A DNA stretch of 64,000 nt from Aquatica leii (GCA_035610365.1 CM069438.1:50030837-50094836); one strand, 5' to 3'. Counted from the first letter of the stretch, positions 1 to 14,814 are shown. The notes: a model not told the origin generated them from the letters alone. Numbers and translations: made by a program.

Positions 1-590
1 GAGTGACTTTTCTAACAGCGACAAAATAATTAAATAAACTTACCCACAATCTAGTACCTACTTGATCTAAGAAAACGTTTTCCCCGGTGAGTGAGCCTGG
101 AATGGATATCGACTGGCGTATAAGAAATAACATCTCAAAGGCAAATGCTGGTCAAGACTTCGTTTTCGTTGTAGATAATATGCCTTCCAGAATCCTAAGC
201 GTTCAGTGAAGGTATTTATCAATATTAATTCTTCATTGTTCTTTTATTAAATCGAACATGTGGTCAAAGCGTGGCGGAACGGCTATCAAATTAAGAAAGG
301 AATTACAAAAGAATCCTAACAATACGTAGGCAAATATCTTACCCTGTGACGAATAAATTATGTTAAACACGTAATTAATTCAAAATTTCATGTCCATCAC
401 AGTGGATGTACTATTAAATCTTTGGAGTAGACCCATTCAAACGACACAGACCATCTTAGGTAGTTGACAGCTTGAAAATGAATTCCGCAACATGTCAGTA
501 ACCAGAAGGATCGGCAGATGGCGTCAAAACCGGAATTTAATTTTAATTCAATATACAGGGTATTACGTTGTGAAAATTTTGCACGTAACA
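1..590 (-). mobile_element. Old TGTTAC-ended repeat (solo-LTR-like), partial
   Basis: Read on the minus strand, this begins at 590 with TGTTACGTGC and runs off the window edge. It is a diverged copy of the element complete at 60938-62188. Shared landmarks in the same order are the terminal GTAACA, the 'atacagggta' block, the 'agatggcgtc' block, a 'gaaaacgttttc' block and a 'gacagcgaataatta'-like block. Divergence is much higher than among the 51-62 kb copies, so this insertion is older. The family is either solo LTRs or short-TIR elements; no coding capacity is visible. Confidence 0.6.
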
Positions 591-2035
591 TAGTATTTTC
601 TAATATTTTGCCTTTTGCCAGTTTTTATGATCCTCTTTAGATTTCCGACAAAATTTGGCTTCCTTTTCTCGTCACGGTTTTTTGACATATTGCTCTCTAT
701 ATTTTGTAAATATTTTAAAATACACAGATATTTCTTACAACAAATTATAGTATATGATAAAATAAACAAATATCACTTCTTAGCACTGTTTGATTCTTTG
801 GGCAAGGGACAAATTTTAGAATATACTCGACGCACTCTTAACAATATATGTAGTCGATTGACACCATTACTACCGAGATATAATTGCATAAGGTGACATA
901 GTCTCCAGCGTAGGTTGTTTGCTTTAAGAAAAACTAGCATGTTTTTTTGTAACTCAGATAGGTTTGATTTTCATTTTACGTGTCGCTGAATTGTTGAAAC
1001 ATGTTTCGTATTTGAACGTTTTCAGATGCGTTATTTTAGCTGCTGTATACATTGGTAGCGGGTAAATTTTAATTTCTTTGGTTTGGTAACTCTCGAATCC
1101 GGTATAGATGTTAGAAGTTTTCCAATGACAAAATCAGACGGGATTAGAGGCTGGAAATTATTGGGATTAGATATAGGAAAGATAGTAGGCGGCAATTAAA
1201 TGCTGTTTCTACTTGAACAAATAAAGTGATAAACTCTTCGTTTGTTTGTTGTGATGTTTGGCTAATTTAATTCCAGCCTCCGACAAACCCTCAAAATAGA
1301 TGCTATTCGTAGGGATAAAACTCAATTTAGTTCTCTTACTAAGAGCCGTGTGAAAAAATGCCAAGCATATTTGTTAAGAAAGGTGATTTTAGCACCTGAA
1401 AAGTTTGTTTTGTTATCGAAATAAGCACGCAGAAATCTGTCCCTGCGAGACACAAAACGTCAGATGACAAATTTGTAACAGTTTTAAGTGCACGGTTTTA
1501 AACAAATAAGTTGGATTGCAAAGTTTCCATGTACGATCCTTGCGATCTTTAATTTGAATTAGTCAGCTATAATCAACGTTCATAATATGAAAAGATGATG
1601 CTTTTCAAAGGTTAAAATGGAGTGTTTCCTCTAAAAAAAATTGGGAGTTACAAAGCCGCCCTTATCAACTTTCCGATTCACATTAGAGCAAAATCAAATA
1701 TGAATGCATAAGATTTCAATGCCGTTTTTACTTCAGGACTATTTAATCTTACGGAGAAAAATCCATGCCGCGTAACTTTCTTCTTTATTAAGGCTATCCC
1801 AATAAAGTGATTTTTTCAAATATTATTTCCGTGCGTTCCTGTATGTATGTCGGAAAGTCAAACGTAGATCTGTAAGAGATTAGACCACAAATATGTGGCA
1901 GAAATAGACATATTTACCTGCTCTATTAGCATGGATAGAACAGCAGTGGCGAATTGTTGGAGTGATTACGCAATCAGAAGCCCAGAGTACTTGTGATAAA
2001 TTTAACAATTAATTACACAGACTGTTACTTACGAT
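591..2035. other. AT-rich gap without recognisable gene
   Basis: No recognisable coding region, RNA gene or clear repeat. The longest open stretches (about 90 codons near 615-896) have low-complexity AT-driven composition and no family resemblance. Confidence 0.5.
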
Positions 2036-2135
2036 TTTCTAGACATGCAATTAGCTAATGGCGCATCCAAATCATCTTCAAAAATTGCTGAAAGTGTAAT
2101 AAAAAATACATATATACTACAAGTAAATTTCTCGT
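2036..2135 (+). repeat. Diverged repeat, partner at 62270-62370
   Basis: The block around 'gcaattagctaatggcgca', followed by a TACATATATACTAC-like stretch, is repeated in the same order and orientation at 62270-62370. The two copies look roughly two-thirds identical by eye. No coding potential is seen. Together with 4195-4520 it forms one ancestral repeat that is nearly contiguous at 62.27-62.83 kb. Confidence 0.5.
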
Positions 2136-4194
2136 AAGTTGTTACATGCCAAAGTTAAAACAAAGTCACTGCCTGAAATGAGGTAACATAAACGATGTTG
2201 TGCCGCTGCTCAGTGGAGCGGGGTGGGTTATATTTTAAAATTTCGTGATAACTTGGAAACGAGATTGACATAAAATCGAAATAAAAAGGTAAAAACTCAA
2301 AATCGGTTAGGGCGCCAATTAAGGACACGATGATTATAGCTTCCGGACCCCTGATAAACCATAAGCTCATCTGGTTGGTTACAACCCCTGGATTTACCTC
2401 GAGTTGTAACTTGCTAAACTCTGAAATGCACTTAAAAATTTACGTACGCGGCAGCTGAATGAATAAAAGCTCTTTACAGTTTAACAATTTAACATTTATT
2501 GACTGAATAATATTAGAAATAAAAAAAAATGAATATCAAACAAACTTGAATAAAAATAATAATAAACAAGACAAAAATTCACAAACGGAATATAAAAATT
2601 AATATATATAAAAAAAATAAAGCGTTAACTTGTTCAAGAACAAATAAAAATATAATTCAAGGCCTTGACCGCATACTTAATCCGTAAATTTAACAACAAC
2701 AAAAAATACAAAAGTCATAAAATAGACGTCCGAAACTTTGCTTCAAACTAAACGTTCAAACAAATTATATGTTACATTTCGTTACATTATCTTTCATGCA
2801 TGAATAAGACTTACTTTTACATACACAAAACAAAATTAATTAATTAAAGCGAACTTCACGCAAACACCTTCAAGTGTTTCTTGAAATATTTAAAATTAGC
2901 CGTAATTCAGTCGGCTCAATTCAAAGCTTTTAAATCATATCGATCGCGGTTCACTTCACGATAATAACAAATTCGATAAATACCTTTACTCAATTGTATA
3001 CTCCAGATGAACTGCTGGCCACAGCGGTTCCAGAAGCTTTCGAGTTTAGATCGACCCCGGGACGGTCTAGGTGTCCAGTAGTCAAATGCAAGCTCGGCGG
3101 GACCCCCAAACAATGGAATTACGGCGGAAGATTTATTTTACTACTTAATTGAAATCCGCACAAAAGCGAAGACTGGATTTTTAACACAAAACATCGAAAA
3201 TAAATCGAACTCGAACGTGAGTTTTATTATGGATACCATGAAGTGCATTAAACCGTAAAATTACGAATTTGGAAAACCAATATTTCCCATCACACCACTC
3301 AATTTTCACGGCACCATTTGTTTAACTTCCGCGGTATTGCATAACGGTAGGGTAAAACACCCCGAACACTTGACTACATTCCGGTACCCGGTATTCGTAA
3401 TTGCGACCAAAAAGATCCTCCCAAAATCAAAATTTTACTCCTTATATCACCTCGTAATCCCACTTAATTCAACAAACTTGCGCCGTAAAATCTTTGTAAA
3501 AGATGGAACACTAAACAAAGTAAATTAAGAAAGATGAGAAATATTTTTACCACCTGCGTCATGACACGTAGGTACGCGAAAGAAAGAAAATCTTCTCACA
3601 GAAAACGCTTACTCCGTTAAATTATCAGGTGGTCCAAATCGCGCTCGTAAAAGAACTCAACATAAACAAAAGTATAGATACCAAGAAAAATTGATCAAAT
3701 TATATTCCAAAAAGGAAATCGTAAATTAGATAGAATAGTTATTTTACTGAGATAACCAAAAGTAAAACACTAAATAAAAATCAAAACCACGGAACTTTAT
3801 GCGTTTAAAAAAAAACAAATAATAATTGTGAAATAACTATTAAATACAAATAAACTTAAATCAAACGTAATAAAATAACGAGTAAAACGTTTTCGATGCT
3901 AACATCGAACTAATCAATCGCTAAAATAACAGAAAATTCAGCCAGATGAACCTGATTACGGGGTCTTACATAAAAGATTCACGACTAAGTTTCAACGCCG
4001 GTTACAAAGTCATCCAATGATATTTATAAACAGAATGCGTCAAGCTCCCAAATGACTTTGATTACTAACATTGCAGGTGTGCCACCTTGAATCCTTCGCT
4101 TTACAAATATTTTATCGAATTGATTGCAAATTGATTCCTAAATTGGTGCTAGCAATCAATGTTTATATATCGACTCAAAAGAGATGTACTGAAG
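2136..4194. other. Probable insertion of unknown type, more GC-rich in its middle
   Basis: About 2 kb separates two repeat halves that lie only about 170 bp apart in the copy at 62.27-62.83 kb, so much of this interval is probably inserted. The centre (about 3000-3120) is clearly more GC-rich than its surroundings. A minus-strand open stretch of about 65 codons lies at 2916-3113, and an AATAAA on the minus strand sits near 2500. I recognise no domain. It could be a fragment of an LTR or other element; nothing decides this. Confidence 0.3.
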
Positions 4195-4520
4195 AAACAA
4201 AGGAGCAGACACGTGGCGGTAATTACGAAGAAATCAAATCGCGTCGCAAAAATAAATGTTAATTCTTACCCCAGCGATACTCTCACAGGTAACACATACG
4301 AATCGAAATTAATGTACTCATTTATAACGAGGATGATATAGAAATGCACATCTTAGTGGGTGCAACGTTAGTTTTCACGTGCTGTCTCCCTCAACGTCAA
4401 AAACGAAAATGCAAGTTAATGTGTATCCATGTATGTTATGTTTCGGGACAAAATTTATACAACATCAAAATATTTTTAATATTTACCATCGGCATATCTA
4501 CAAAAGGCTTTGAGAAAATG
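4195..4520 (+). repeat. Diverged repeat, partner at 62540-62830
   Basis: The segment containing 'ttaccccagcgatactctca', then 'caaaaacgaaaatgc' and 'caaaatatttttaa', recurs in the same order at 62540-62830 with many substitutions and small gaps. It is the second half of the repeat that starts at 2036. Confidence 0.5.
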
Positions 4521-6950
4521 CATTTTTCTTCATAAGATAAATAGTTCCCAGAATTTGGAAGTTAAGTCATAAAGATCATTTTTGATACGAAAGAACCTAT
4601 CTACAGATAACATCAAATAACTGAATATTGGATGGATTTTAAAAGACATTTTAATCAACACGAGAGCTGAGTCTGATAGTAGTTATTTTATCCATGGTTA
4701 AACAAGAGAGTGAAATCTGAAACCAGGAGTAATGTGAACGTACTATTACGTCAAATTTTGAATCGTTGATTTTTTGCAAAGAAAAGTTTGAATGAAATAC
4801 GTTAAGCAAAATTCGATCAGAGTGTGGTCTACCGTCAGAATCAAAAATTTGAGTAAACGCTAAATGCAATAAAATTTGAGATGCATTACTGAGTACTGAG
4901 ATTTTTTGCGCTGGATCAGGGTTTTGAATATTTGGAGAACCATTTAACTGCACTTAAGAATCGACAACAGAAGGATGTGCAGCATGTAGAAAATGCTTTT
5001 TTTTGTAAGTGTACTGTGACAAACACTGTGACAGACTGCAGTTGATAAGTAATTTTAAATCTTTGCTTTTGGGTAAGCGTTGTTAAAGAAATAATTTCAA
5101 AAAAGTATTACAAAAACTCAAAGGGCGTGGAGGGCTCATGGAGACGCGTTCAGTACAGACGACTTGGTTTTGATTTGGTTTTTTTGAGCATTGACGTTGT
5201 TACCTTACAATATTTATACATTCTGATTTAAGTCCGCGGTTTATTCAAAACTTATTTGAATTACGCGGGTATAAAATCAGTTTTCAACGTTTCCATCTCT
5301 ATAACAATTTATTTATTATAATTAATTTTGTTTAATAAAACCGGACAAATGTCTTTGACTTCAAAAAATTTTAGATTTCACGTTTTTGTGTAAATTTATA
5401 CACAAAACACATTAATCTAATAGTAAATAATTAACATCAACATAATTAAATAAGCTAATATTTCATCTATCATTAAACGATTATAGAATTAAATTTTACT
5501 CATCATTTAAAAGCGTTACAATTTTGCAACAAATAAACCGTTACTAATATGCACCTGCTTCTAAAATTAAATTATAAACCGAATGATTATTTTACAATTG
5601 CAATTAATTGTTATGTCAAAAAAATACGTACAAAATTATAATCCAATTATAATTAATAAGAAAACGGTTGAAAATAACATTGTTATTTGTATTTCATTTT
5701 CAAATTGTATTATGAATAAATAAAGCGGTTACTAATTGGTGATGTTTATCAATAAACAGCAATTCGGGATAATTAAAAGAATGACAGCAAATACTACGTT
5801 TTTAATCAATAATTTTAATAAAGCGTCATACTTGAAGTCTTAGAAAGCTCAATAAAAAATGTTTTTATTAGAAAATACTGATTTTGTAGTACAACGTAAT
5901 AAAATTATTAGCAATTTGGCACATCTGTGCAATTATTCAGTGTTGTTAACAATGGCATATTTTTATTGCTGTAAAAAGCAATAAATAAGCAAAAATATGT
6001 AACAATTAAAAACAAAACACAAATTAAAATTTCCACAGCAACAGTATTTATGTTGGGTTTATTGTACATAATTTTCTCTTTTGTCTATTTTGCTTTCATC
6101 GATACCTTAACGTAATTTCATCTTTTTACTGTCGGCGTCAAGTTTCTAGGAATTTTTAGTTTTTTTAGTTGCATGCTGTTTATAAGCGGTGTAGAAATTC
6201 TTCAAGCAGATTTTTCAAATTTTTAGCACTTGCAAATTGAGATAAATGCATGCTTTTAATAATAATCGTGCTTAAAACCTCGGTTCTCTGTATTTTTATA
6301 ATAGCGTATTAATTTGTCTTTGTTAAAACATGGTTATATTATATTTCTGATGTGTTAGTTTCACGATATTTTGTTAAAACGAATAACAATTTGTTTAACA
6401 AAAATTATAATACAAGAACAAAAAAAAACGGGACTTTTTGGTATAATATAATACACTTAAGTAAAAAAAAACGGGACGCTATCCGCTACAAAGTACAATC
6501 ACATAAGATCATATACGAAACACTATTCCTACGCTTTTCTTCTTTTTTTTAATTATATATATACTACGTCTGTGTTAAAACTACTTTTTACATAAGATTA
6601 TTAGAAATTTACAAGTAAATACTTATTAAAACTGCAAAATAAAGTATATATAAGTACTTGTTTTTTTAAACTATTTCTTGTATCTTTATAATTGATTTCT
6701 ATTTAATTACAATTTAATTTTGGATTACAATTAATTACTTTTTTTACTGTAGACTTTATTCTTTCTATTTTAAGCATATTGATTGGTTTTATTATAACAA
6801 TCAATTCATTTTTTATTGGAAAAATGAACAATCCGTTAATCACAAACATACATTTATCAAAATAATTATGTAGTTTTAAATATCAGTAGATAATATAAAA
6901 TTAGTAAGAAGTTTTGTCCTTCTTATTATTAATAGTTTTCTATAAATTTT
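4521..6950. other. AT-rich DNA with one 100-codon minus-strand open frame
   Basis: Mostly AT-rich DNA without a recognised gene. The only notable frame is on the minus strand at 4953-4651, about 100 codons. It is less biased in composition than its surroundings and contains stretches such as 'FDSDGRPHSDRILLNVFH'. It opens with GTG rather than ATG. I do not recognise a family; it may be an exon-like remnant of a mobile element or chance. Confidence 0.35.
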
Positions 6951-9900
6951 TAATGCAATTAATTATTTTCGGTTTTTTGTGTTAAAATTAACTTGTTGGT
7001 CTTCAATACTTTTGTGACTGAAAATTAAAACCTTTAAATAAAGTTGATTTACTTAAAACAAAAATCAATAAATAGCAATTAAATAAAAAAATCAAAAAAG
7101 TACAGAAAACTGAGCCATCAATTATAGTTTTTTCTTAACATACTGATCGTTGTTTTACAAAAAGATGGGAAGAAAATCAACTTAAACATACCAAACTTTT
7201 GTTTGTTTTAGTAATTTAAAGAGTGTGTTAAAAAAATCATTATATCAAGTTTTTAAAAAAATTAAAAATGTTTTTGTTTTATCAATTTGTCGACTCAAAG
7301 TTTTTTGACTTTGTACTTTTAATTTGAATGTGCAGAATAATTTAGTATGTTAATTTTGTTTTAGTTTTATCAAAAAAAAAAAATTAAATATTAATTATCG
7401 ATTTGAAGATGTTAGTACAAAAACTCTATGAAAAGTTGACGCACTAATGCCTTCGTTTAAATTTAATGTTTTTTTTAAAGTTAAGTAAAAAAATACCATT
7501 AATTATAATTTTTCTTAATAACCTAAAAAAATTTTCAAATTAAGAATACAAAAATCAAATAATTGAAAAAAAAATTAAATACAAAATTGAATACAAATAA
7601 CAACTAAAAGCTATCGACTACATTTTTTTACAATTTTTAATAAATAAATAAAAACATATTTTACATTGAATGAAAATTAATCTTAAAATAAAATTAAACA
7701 ACAGAATTAGTTTTTTTAATTATCTAATTAAAAGTGAAATAAAAAAAACTGACGAAAACTGAATAATAAAGTATAATTTTTTCTTAAGAAATTGATCGTT
7801 TTTTTTTACAAAATTTTATAATAATAAATAGAGAAAGCAGAAAAGAAAATGGAACGCAAAACTAGAAAAAACAAAATGTAAAGTTTGTTTGAAAAATTTC
7901 AAGATTTTGATAAAAATAAAAAAAAATTGTATAAAATTAAACACATTTAAAAAAAATATAATTTTAGTTACAACTTGTTTTATTTGTTCGTTTTGTGTCA
8001 CTATTTAATTTCAATTTTTTAAGTTTCGTTTTGCTTGATAACCAATTTTTTTATTTTTTATTTATTTATTTTACTCTCTAAATCTTAATTTTTATATTAA
8101 ACTTTCAACGTATAAGATTACTATGTTTGTTTTTCTTAAAACTTTTAATTTAATACTTTTTAAATTATTATTAATGTCTTTGCCGATTTCTTTATATATC
8201 TCTTTTCAATTTGTTTATTAAATGTTTTTCAAATTTTTGTTTCTAATTGAGTTGCTTTTCCAAAACTTTCAAATGTTTCGAATAAAATTTTATCCATTTT
8301 ATTTTTAAATTTTTTTTTCAATTTATTTTTTGATTTTTATTTAATCCGTTAACTTTTTTTTCATTTTTTTAGAAGGAACTCTTTAAATTGACAAACAAAA
8401 TTGTTTTTTTTTGTTTTTTATTGAATATACTTTTATCAAAATTTAAAAACTTAAAATAAAGAATCAAAAAAAAATCGACAGAAAAATTGCAAATATTTTT
8501 TTTTAAAAAATAGATAAAACCTAAAAGCTAACAACCTAAATTTTTTTGAAGAAATTATTTAAAAAATATTTTACAACTTAATTTAAAAACATTTAAAATA
8601 ATTAATAGAATTAGTTATTTCACTAAAAATTTAAAATAAAACATCGAAATAAAAAGTCATTAATTATAATTTTTTCTTGACAAATTGATCGTATTTTTAC
8701 GAAGTCTTAAAATAATTTTTTTAACTTTTTATTTTTTAAATTTTAATTTTTGATGTTAAATCTTTAGTTTCATTTTATTTAATAAGTCCATTTTTTCTTT
8801 CATTTTTACTAAAATCTTCAAATAGGCAGCATATTTTTATTTCAAATTTTTTACATATTTTATTTTAAATTTTTCCTGAATAAATTGAAATTAATATTTC
8901 GTTTGGTATATATATTTTTTTTATTAACATTACATTAATAAATTTTATTTATTTTTTATAAATTATGTTTAGAGGAATTTCTGTTTTCTTTACATCTTTC
9001 TTTTTAGTGTGTTTACTTAATGTTTTTCAAATTTTTTATACGTTAACATTTTTTAAAAGAAAATCTACAAAATTGTAAATAAAATTAACTATGTTTTTAA
9101 TTGAATACTGATACCAAAAGAGTAAATTCTATCCCAAAAAAAATAAAGACAAAAATATTATAAAAAAAACATTTTACAACTTCAATTTAAAAACAATAAT
9201 AAAATAATATTTAACAGAATTTTTTATTTATTAAAAATTTAAAATGAAGTAAAAATTAAAAAGAAAAATTATTCTCTTAACAAATAGATCTTTTTCTTTG
9301 CGAAATCTTAAAATAATAAATAAAAAAACGTAAAAATAAAAATCAATCAATTTCGGTACAAAAATTAAAAGAAAATTAACGTGTTAAATAAACCTAAATA
9401 CACAAAATTTGAAAAAGTTAAAAATTAAATAAAAAGGCAAGTTTTCCTTTAATAAATTAGAATTAAAAATTAAGTTTGTATAATTACGTTTCTTTTAATT
9501 AAATAAAAGTAAGAAAATAAAGTAATTTATTTATTTTTTAATTTTTTAAGTAAGTAAATAAAAGAACATATTAAATAAAAAAAATTAAAAGCATTGGTTC
9601 AGAAGACATTTTTGCTTTAGTGTAAAAACTCTTGTTTCTATTTATTCGTTCAGCGTCACATGTTACTGTAAATTTTTGTTGTTGTAAATTTAATTACAGT
9701 TACTACTTGTTTTATTTTTGTTTTGTTTTCCAAGTATCCATTTTTTATGTAAAATTTTCAACGTTTAATTTTAATTTTTTAACAGTAAATTCAATTCCAA
9801 AACTAGGAGCACTTAATTGTAGAAATTAAAAATTTATACGAGACGCTTTAAGTGTTTAGTGACATAAAATAAATATTATTTTTCAAAACTTAAAAACGTT

Positions 9901-12900
9901 TAAAACAAAAAATAAGAAAAATAAAATCTACATGAAAATGGATTAAAAAAACAGAAAAAAAATAAAACCTAGGATCTACATAACGTTATCACTGTACGTA
10001 CGACTATTTACTTAAATTTTATAGGTAAAGAAATAAACAACTACAAATGTATATAAATTAATTCTCAATTTGTTTATTAAATGTTTCTCAAATTTTTGTT
10101 TCTAGTTTGAGTGCGTACTTTAATTCATTTTACAGGTAATTGAATATGTTTCTTTTACAAAACTTTGAAATTGTTGAAAGAAAATGGTATGCATTTAAAA
10201 AAAAAATTTTTTTAATTTATTTTTTGATTTTATTTAATCTATTAACTTTTTTTTCATTTTTTTAAAAAGGACTTTAAATTCGCAAACAAAATTGTTTTTT
10301 CTTTGTTTTTCATTAAATATTGAACAAAGAGTAAATTGAATCCCAAAAGATTACAAACATTTGATTACGAGTTGACTAATTCCAGTATTTAGTGACAAAA
10401 ACAAAAACACAACTTTTATCAAAATTTAAAAACTTCAAATAAGGAATCAAAAAAAAATCGACAAAAAATAGTAAAATGTTTTTTTAAAATAGGTAAAATC
10501 TAAAAGTTATCAACTAAATTTTATTTGAATAAATTATTTAAAGAATATTTTACAACTTAATTTAAAAACATTTAAAATAAATAATACAATTAGTTTTATT
10601 CACTAAAAATTTAAAATAAAACAACAGAATAAAAAAAGTCATCAATTATATTTTTTTCTTGACAAATTGATCGTCTTTTTAAGAAATCTTAAAGTAATAA
10701 TTTTTTCATCTTTTGATTTTTTAAATTAAATTAATGAAATCTTTACAGTTTAATTTTATTTAATAAGTTCATTTTTTCTTACATTTTTACTAAAATCTTC
10801 AAATAGGCAGCATACTTTTCTTTCAAATTTTTTAGACATTTTATTTTAAGTTTTTCGTAAATAAATTGAAATTAATATTTAGTTTGGTATAAATATTTTT
10901 TTAATTAACATTACATTAATAAATTTTATGTATTTTTTCAAATTATATTTAGAGAAATTTATGTTTGCTTTACATCTCTCTTCTCAATGTGTTTACTTAA
11001 CGTTTGCAAATTTTTTTTAGCTTGAATAAGTAGTTTAATTCAGTATGTTAATTTCTTTTCCATTCTTTATTAAAACTTTGAAATTTCAACATTATTTAAA
11101 AGAAAATTTCCAAAATTATCAACAAAATTAACTTTGTTTTTAATTGAATACTGATACCAAGAGTAAATTTTATTCGAAAAAAAAATAAAAACACAAAAAT
11201 ATTATAAAAAAATATTTTACAACTTAAATTTAAAAAAAATATTAAAATAATATATAACAGAAGTTTTTATTTATTAAAAATTAAAGTGAAGTAAAGAAAT
11301 AAAAAAAGAAAAATTATTCTCTTAACAAATAGATCCTTTTCTATGCGAATTTTTAAAATAATAAATAAAGAAAAGGTAAAAATAAGAAATCAATTAATTT
11401 CGGTACAAAAATTAGAAGAAAATTACCGTGTTAAACAAACCTTAATACACAAAACTGAAAAAACTCAAAAATTAAATAAAAAGGCAAGTTTTCCTTTAAT
11501 AAATTAGAATTAAAATTAAGTTTGTATAATTACGGTTCTTTTAATTAAATAAACGTAAGAAAATAAAGTAATTTATTTATTTTTTTATTTTTTAAGAAAG
11601 TAATTAAAAAAACATATTAAATTAAAAAAATTAAAAGCATTGGTTGCAATAGTTCAAACCGAAAAGACATTTTTGCTTTAGTGTAAAAACTCTTGTTTCT
11701 ATTTGTTCGTTCTGCGTCACAAGTTACTGTAAATTTTTGTTGTTGTAAATTTTATTATAGTTACTACTTGTTTTATTCTTGTTTTGTTTTCCAAGTCTCC
11801 ATTTTTTATGTAAAATTTTCAACGTTTAATTTTATTTAATAAGTCAACTTGTCCAAGTCTTCAAAATAACAACAAAAAATATTTTTTTAATGTTTACCCA
11901 TTTTGTTTTAAGTTTTTCTTAAATGAGTTGAAATCAATTTTAAGATTCAATATTTTTCTTTTTTTAATTAAAATTAAATTAACAAAACCAAGTATTTTCC
12001 AATTTTTTGAATTTTTTTAATTGTAATTGAATGCGTAATTTAAATGAGTAATTTTTTTCGTTCTTTACTAAAACTTTTAAATTGTTGAAATAAAATCCTA
12101 TTCACTTTTTCTTTACGTAACTCGTTTACTGTTTTTTTTTAATTTTTTACTTAATTTTGAATATGAGTTTTTGATTTTATTTAACACATTAACTGTTTTT
12201 TTATTTTTTAAAGATAATCTTTTAATTTAGAAACAATATTGTCTTTTGTTTATTTTTGAATGAATATTGACATTAAAGAGTAAATTCTATTCCAAAAAAG
12301 TAAAAATACTTAATTGTGGAAAATAAAAAATTATCAGAGACCATTGAGGTCGACAATTTTACGATTTATTGACAAGAAATATATTTTTTTAATATTTAAA
12401 AAGTTTTAAAACAAAGAATTAAAAAATTCGACAAAAAAAGTGAAAATAAAAAATAACAAAACTAACTAAAAAAATAAAACAAATTAAGTAATCAACTATG
12501 TTTTATTCTTAAGAAATTGATAGTTTTTTACAAAACAACGTATAAAGTCTTCAGTATTTAGTGACAAAAAAAATTTTTTTCAAGATTGAAAAACACTTCA
12601 AACAAAGAATCCAAAAATTTTAAAAAAAATGTAAATATAACCTAAAAGCTATCGACTACATTTTTTTATATAAATTATGAAAACAATAAAATTCAACTTT
12701 AAATTTAAGTTAAAAAAATTAAATTAAAGAAAATAAGTAACAAAATTAGTTTTATTTGCTAAAAATTTAAAGGGAAGTGTACAAATATAAAAAACTGAGT
12801 AATAAAACAACGTTTCTTAACAAATTCATCTTTTGTTTCTAAATTCTAATGTAATAAATAAATAAAAAAAAAAATAGGATTTTGTTTTATCATTCTAAAA

Positions 12901-14796
12901 CATTTAGCAAAAAATTTAAAAAAGCATATTGAATAAAACTTAACTCTTAAAAAAATAAAAGCTTCAGTTAGAATGATCCAAACCCAGAAGCTATTCTTAC
13001 TTTAGAGTAAAAATTCTTGTTTTTATTTGTTGTTGTAAAAAATATTTTACAACTTATTTTAAAAACATTTAAAATAAATAATAGAATTAGTTTTATTCAC
13101 TCAAAATTTTAAATACAACAACGGAATAAAAAAGTCATCAATTATATTTTTTTCTTGACAAATTGATCGTATTTTTAAGAAATCTTAAAATAATAATTTT
13201 TTCATCTTTTGATTTTTTAAATTTTAATTTTTGATGTTAAATCTTATCAGTTTAATTTTATTTAATAAGTCCATTTTTTCTTTCATTTTTACTAAAATTT
13301 GCAAATAGGCAGCATATTTTTATTTCAAATTGTTTACACATTTTATTTTAAGTTTTCGTAAATAAATTGAAATTAATATTTAGTTTGGTATATATATTTT
13401 TTTAATTAACATTACATTAATAAATTTTATTAATTTTTTCATATTATATTTAGAGGAATTTCTGTTTTCTTCACACCTCTCTTCTCAATGTGTTTACTTA
13501 ACGTTTGCAAATTTTTGTTTTTAGCTTGAATGCGTAGTTTAATTCAGTATGTTACTTTCTTTTCCATTCTTTATTAAAACTTTCAAATTTCAACAATATT
13601 TAAAAGAAAATCTCTAAAATTGTAAACAAAATTAACTTTGTTTTTAATTGAATACTGATACTAAAACAGTAAATTTTATTCCAAAAAAATAAAAACATAA
13701 AAATATTATAAAAAAAATATTTTACAACTTAAATTAAAAAAAAATAATAAAATAATATATAACAGAAGTTTTTATTTATTAAAAATTTAAAATGAAGTAA
13801 AAAAATAAAAAAGAAAAATTATTTTCTTAACAAATAGATCCTTTTCTTTGCAAAATTTTAAAATAATAAATAAACGAAAGGTAAAATTAAAAAATCAATC
13901 AATTTCGGTACAAAAATTAAAAGAAAATTAAGGTGTTTAATAAACCTAAATACACAAAACTGAAAAAACTCAAAAATTAAATAAAAGGGCAAATTTTCCT
14001 TTAATAAATTAGAATTAAAATTAAGTTTGTGTAATTACGTTTTTTTTAATTAAATAAAAGTAAGAAAATAAAGTAATTTATTTATTTTTTTAATTTTGTA
14101 AGTAATTAAAAAAATATATTAAATTAAAAAAATTAAAAGCATTGGTTCCAACAGTTCAAACCCAGAAGACATTTTTGCTTTAGTGTAAAAACTCTTGTTT
14201 CTATTTATTCGTTCTGCGTCTCAAGTTACTGTAAATTTTTGTTGTTGTAAATTTGATTGCAGTACTACTTGTTTTATTTTTGTTTTGTTTTCCAAGTCTC
14301 AATTTTTTATGTAAAATTTTCAACGTTTAATATTTATTAACTTTTTTCTTCATTTTCCAAGTCTTCAGAATAACAACAAAAAATATTTTTTTTAATGTTT
14401 ACCCATTTGGTTTTAAGTTTTTCTTAAATGAGTTGAAATCAATTTTAAGATTGATTCATTTTTCTTTTTTTAATTAAAACTAAATTAACAAAATCAAGTA
14501 TTTTCCTATTTTTTCAATTTTTTTAATTGTAATTGAAAGCGTAATTTAAATGAGTAATTTTTTTCGTTCTTTACCAAAACTTTTAAATTGTTGAAATAAA
14601 ATCTTATTCACTTTTTCTTTACGTAACTCGTTTACTGTTCATTTTTAATTTGAGTTTTTGATTTTATTTAACACGTTAACTGTTTTTTCATTTTTTAAAG
14701 ATAATCTTTAAGTTTAGAAACAAAATTGTCTTTTCTTTATTTTTGAATGAATACTGACATTAAAGAATAAATTATATTCCAAAAAAGTAAAAATAC
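6951..14796. repeat. Direct segmental repeats of a low-complexity AT-rich unit
   Basis: Long blocks recur in the same orientation and order. The marker 'aggcagcata' occurs near 8823, 10804, 13308 and 20630. The marker 'agaaaataaagtaatttatt' occurs near 9510, 11560, 14065 and 21377. The first spacings are about 2.0 and 2.5 kb; the next is about 7.3 kb, or about 3.3 kb without the inserted 4.05 kb element. Copies differ by scattered substitutions and small indels and look roughly 90% identical. No ORF, RNA gene or transposon protein is visible inside the unit. 6951-8100 is similar in style but matches less clearly. Confidence 0.75.
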
Positions 14797-14814
14797 CCCA
14801 CACAGCCAAAAGTA

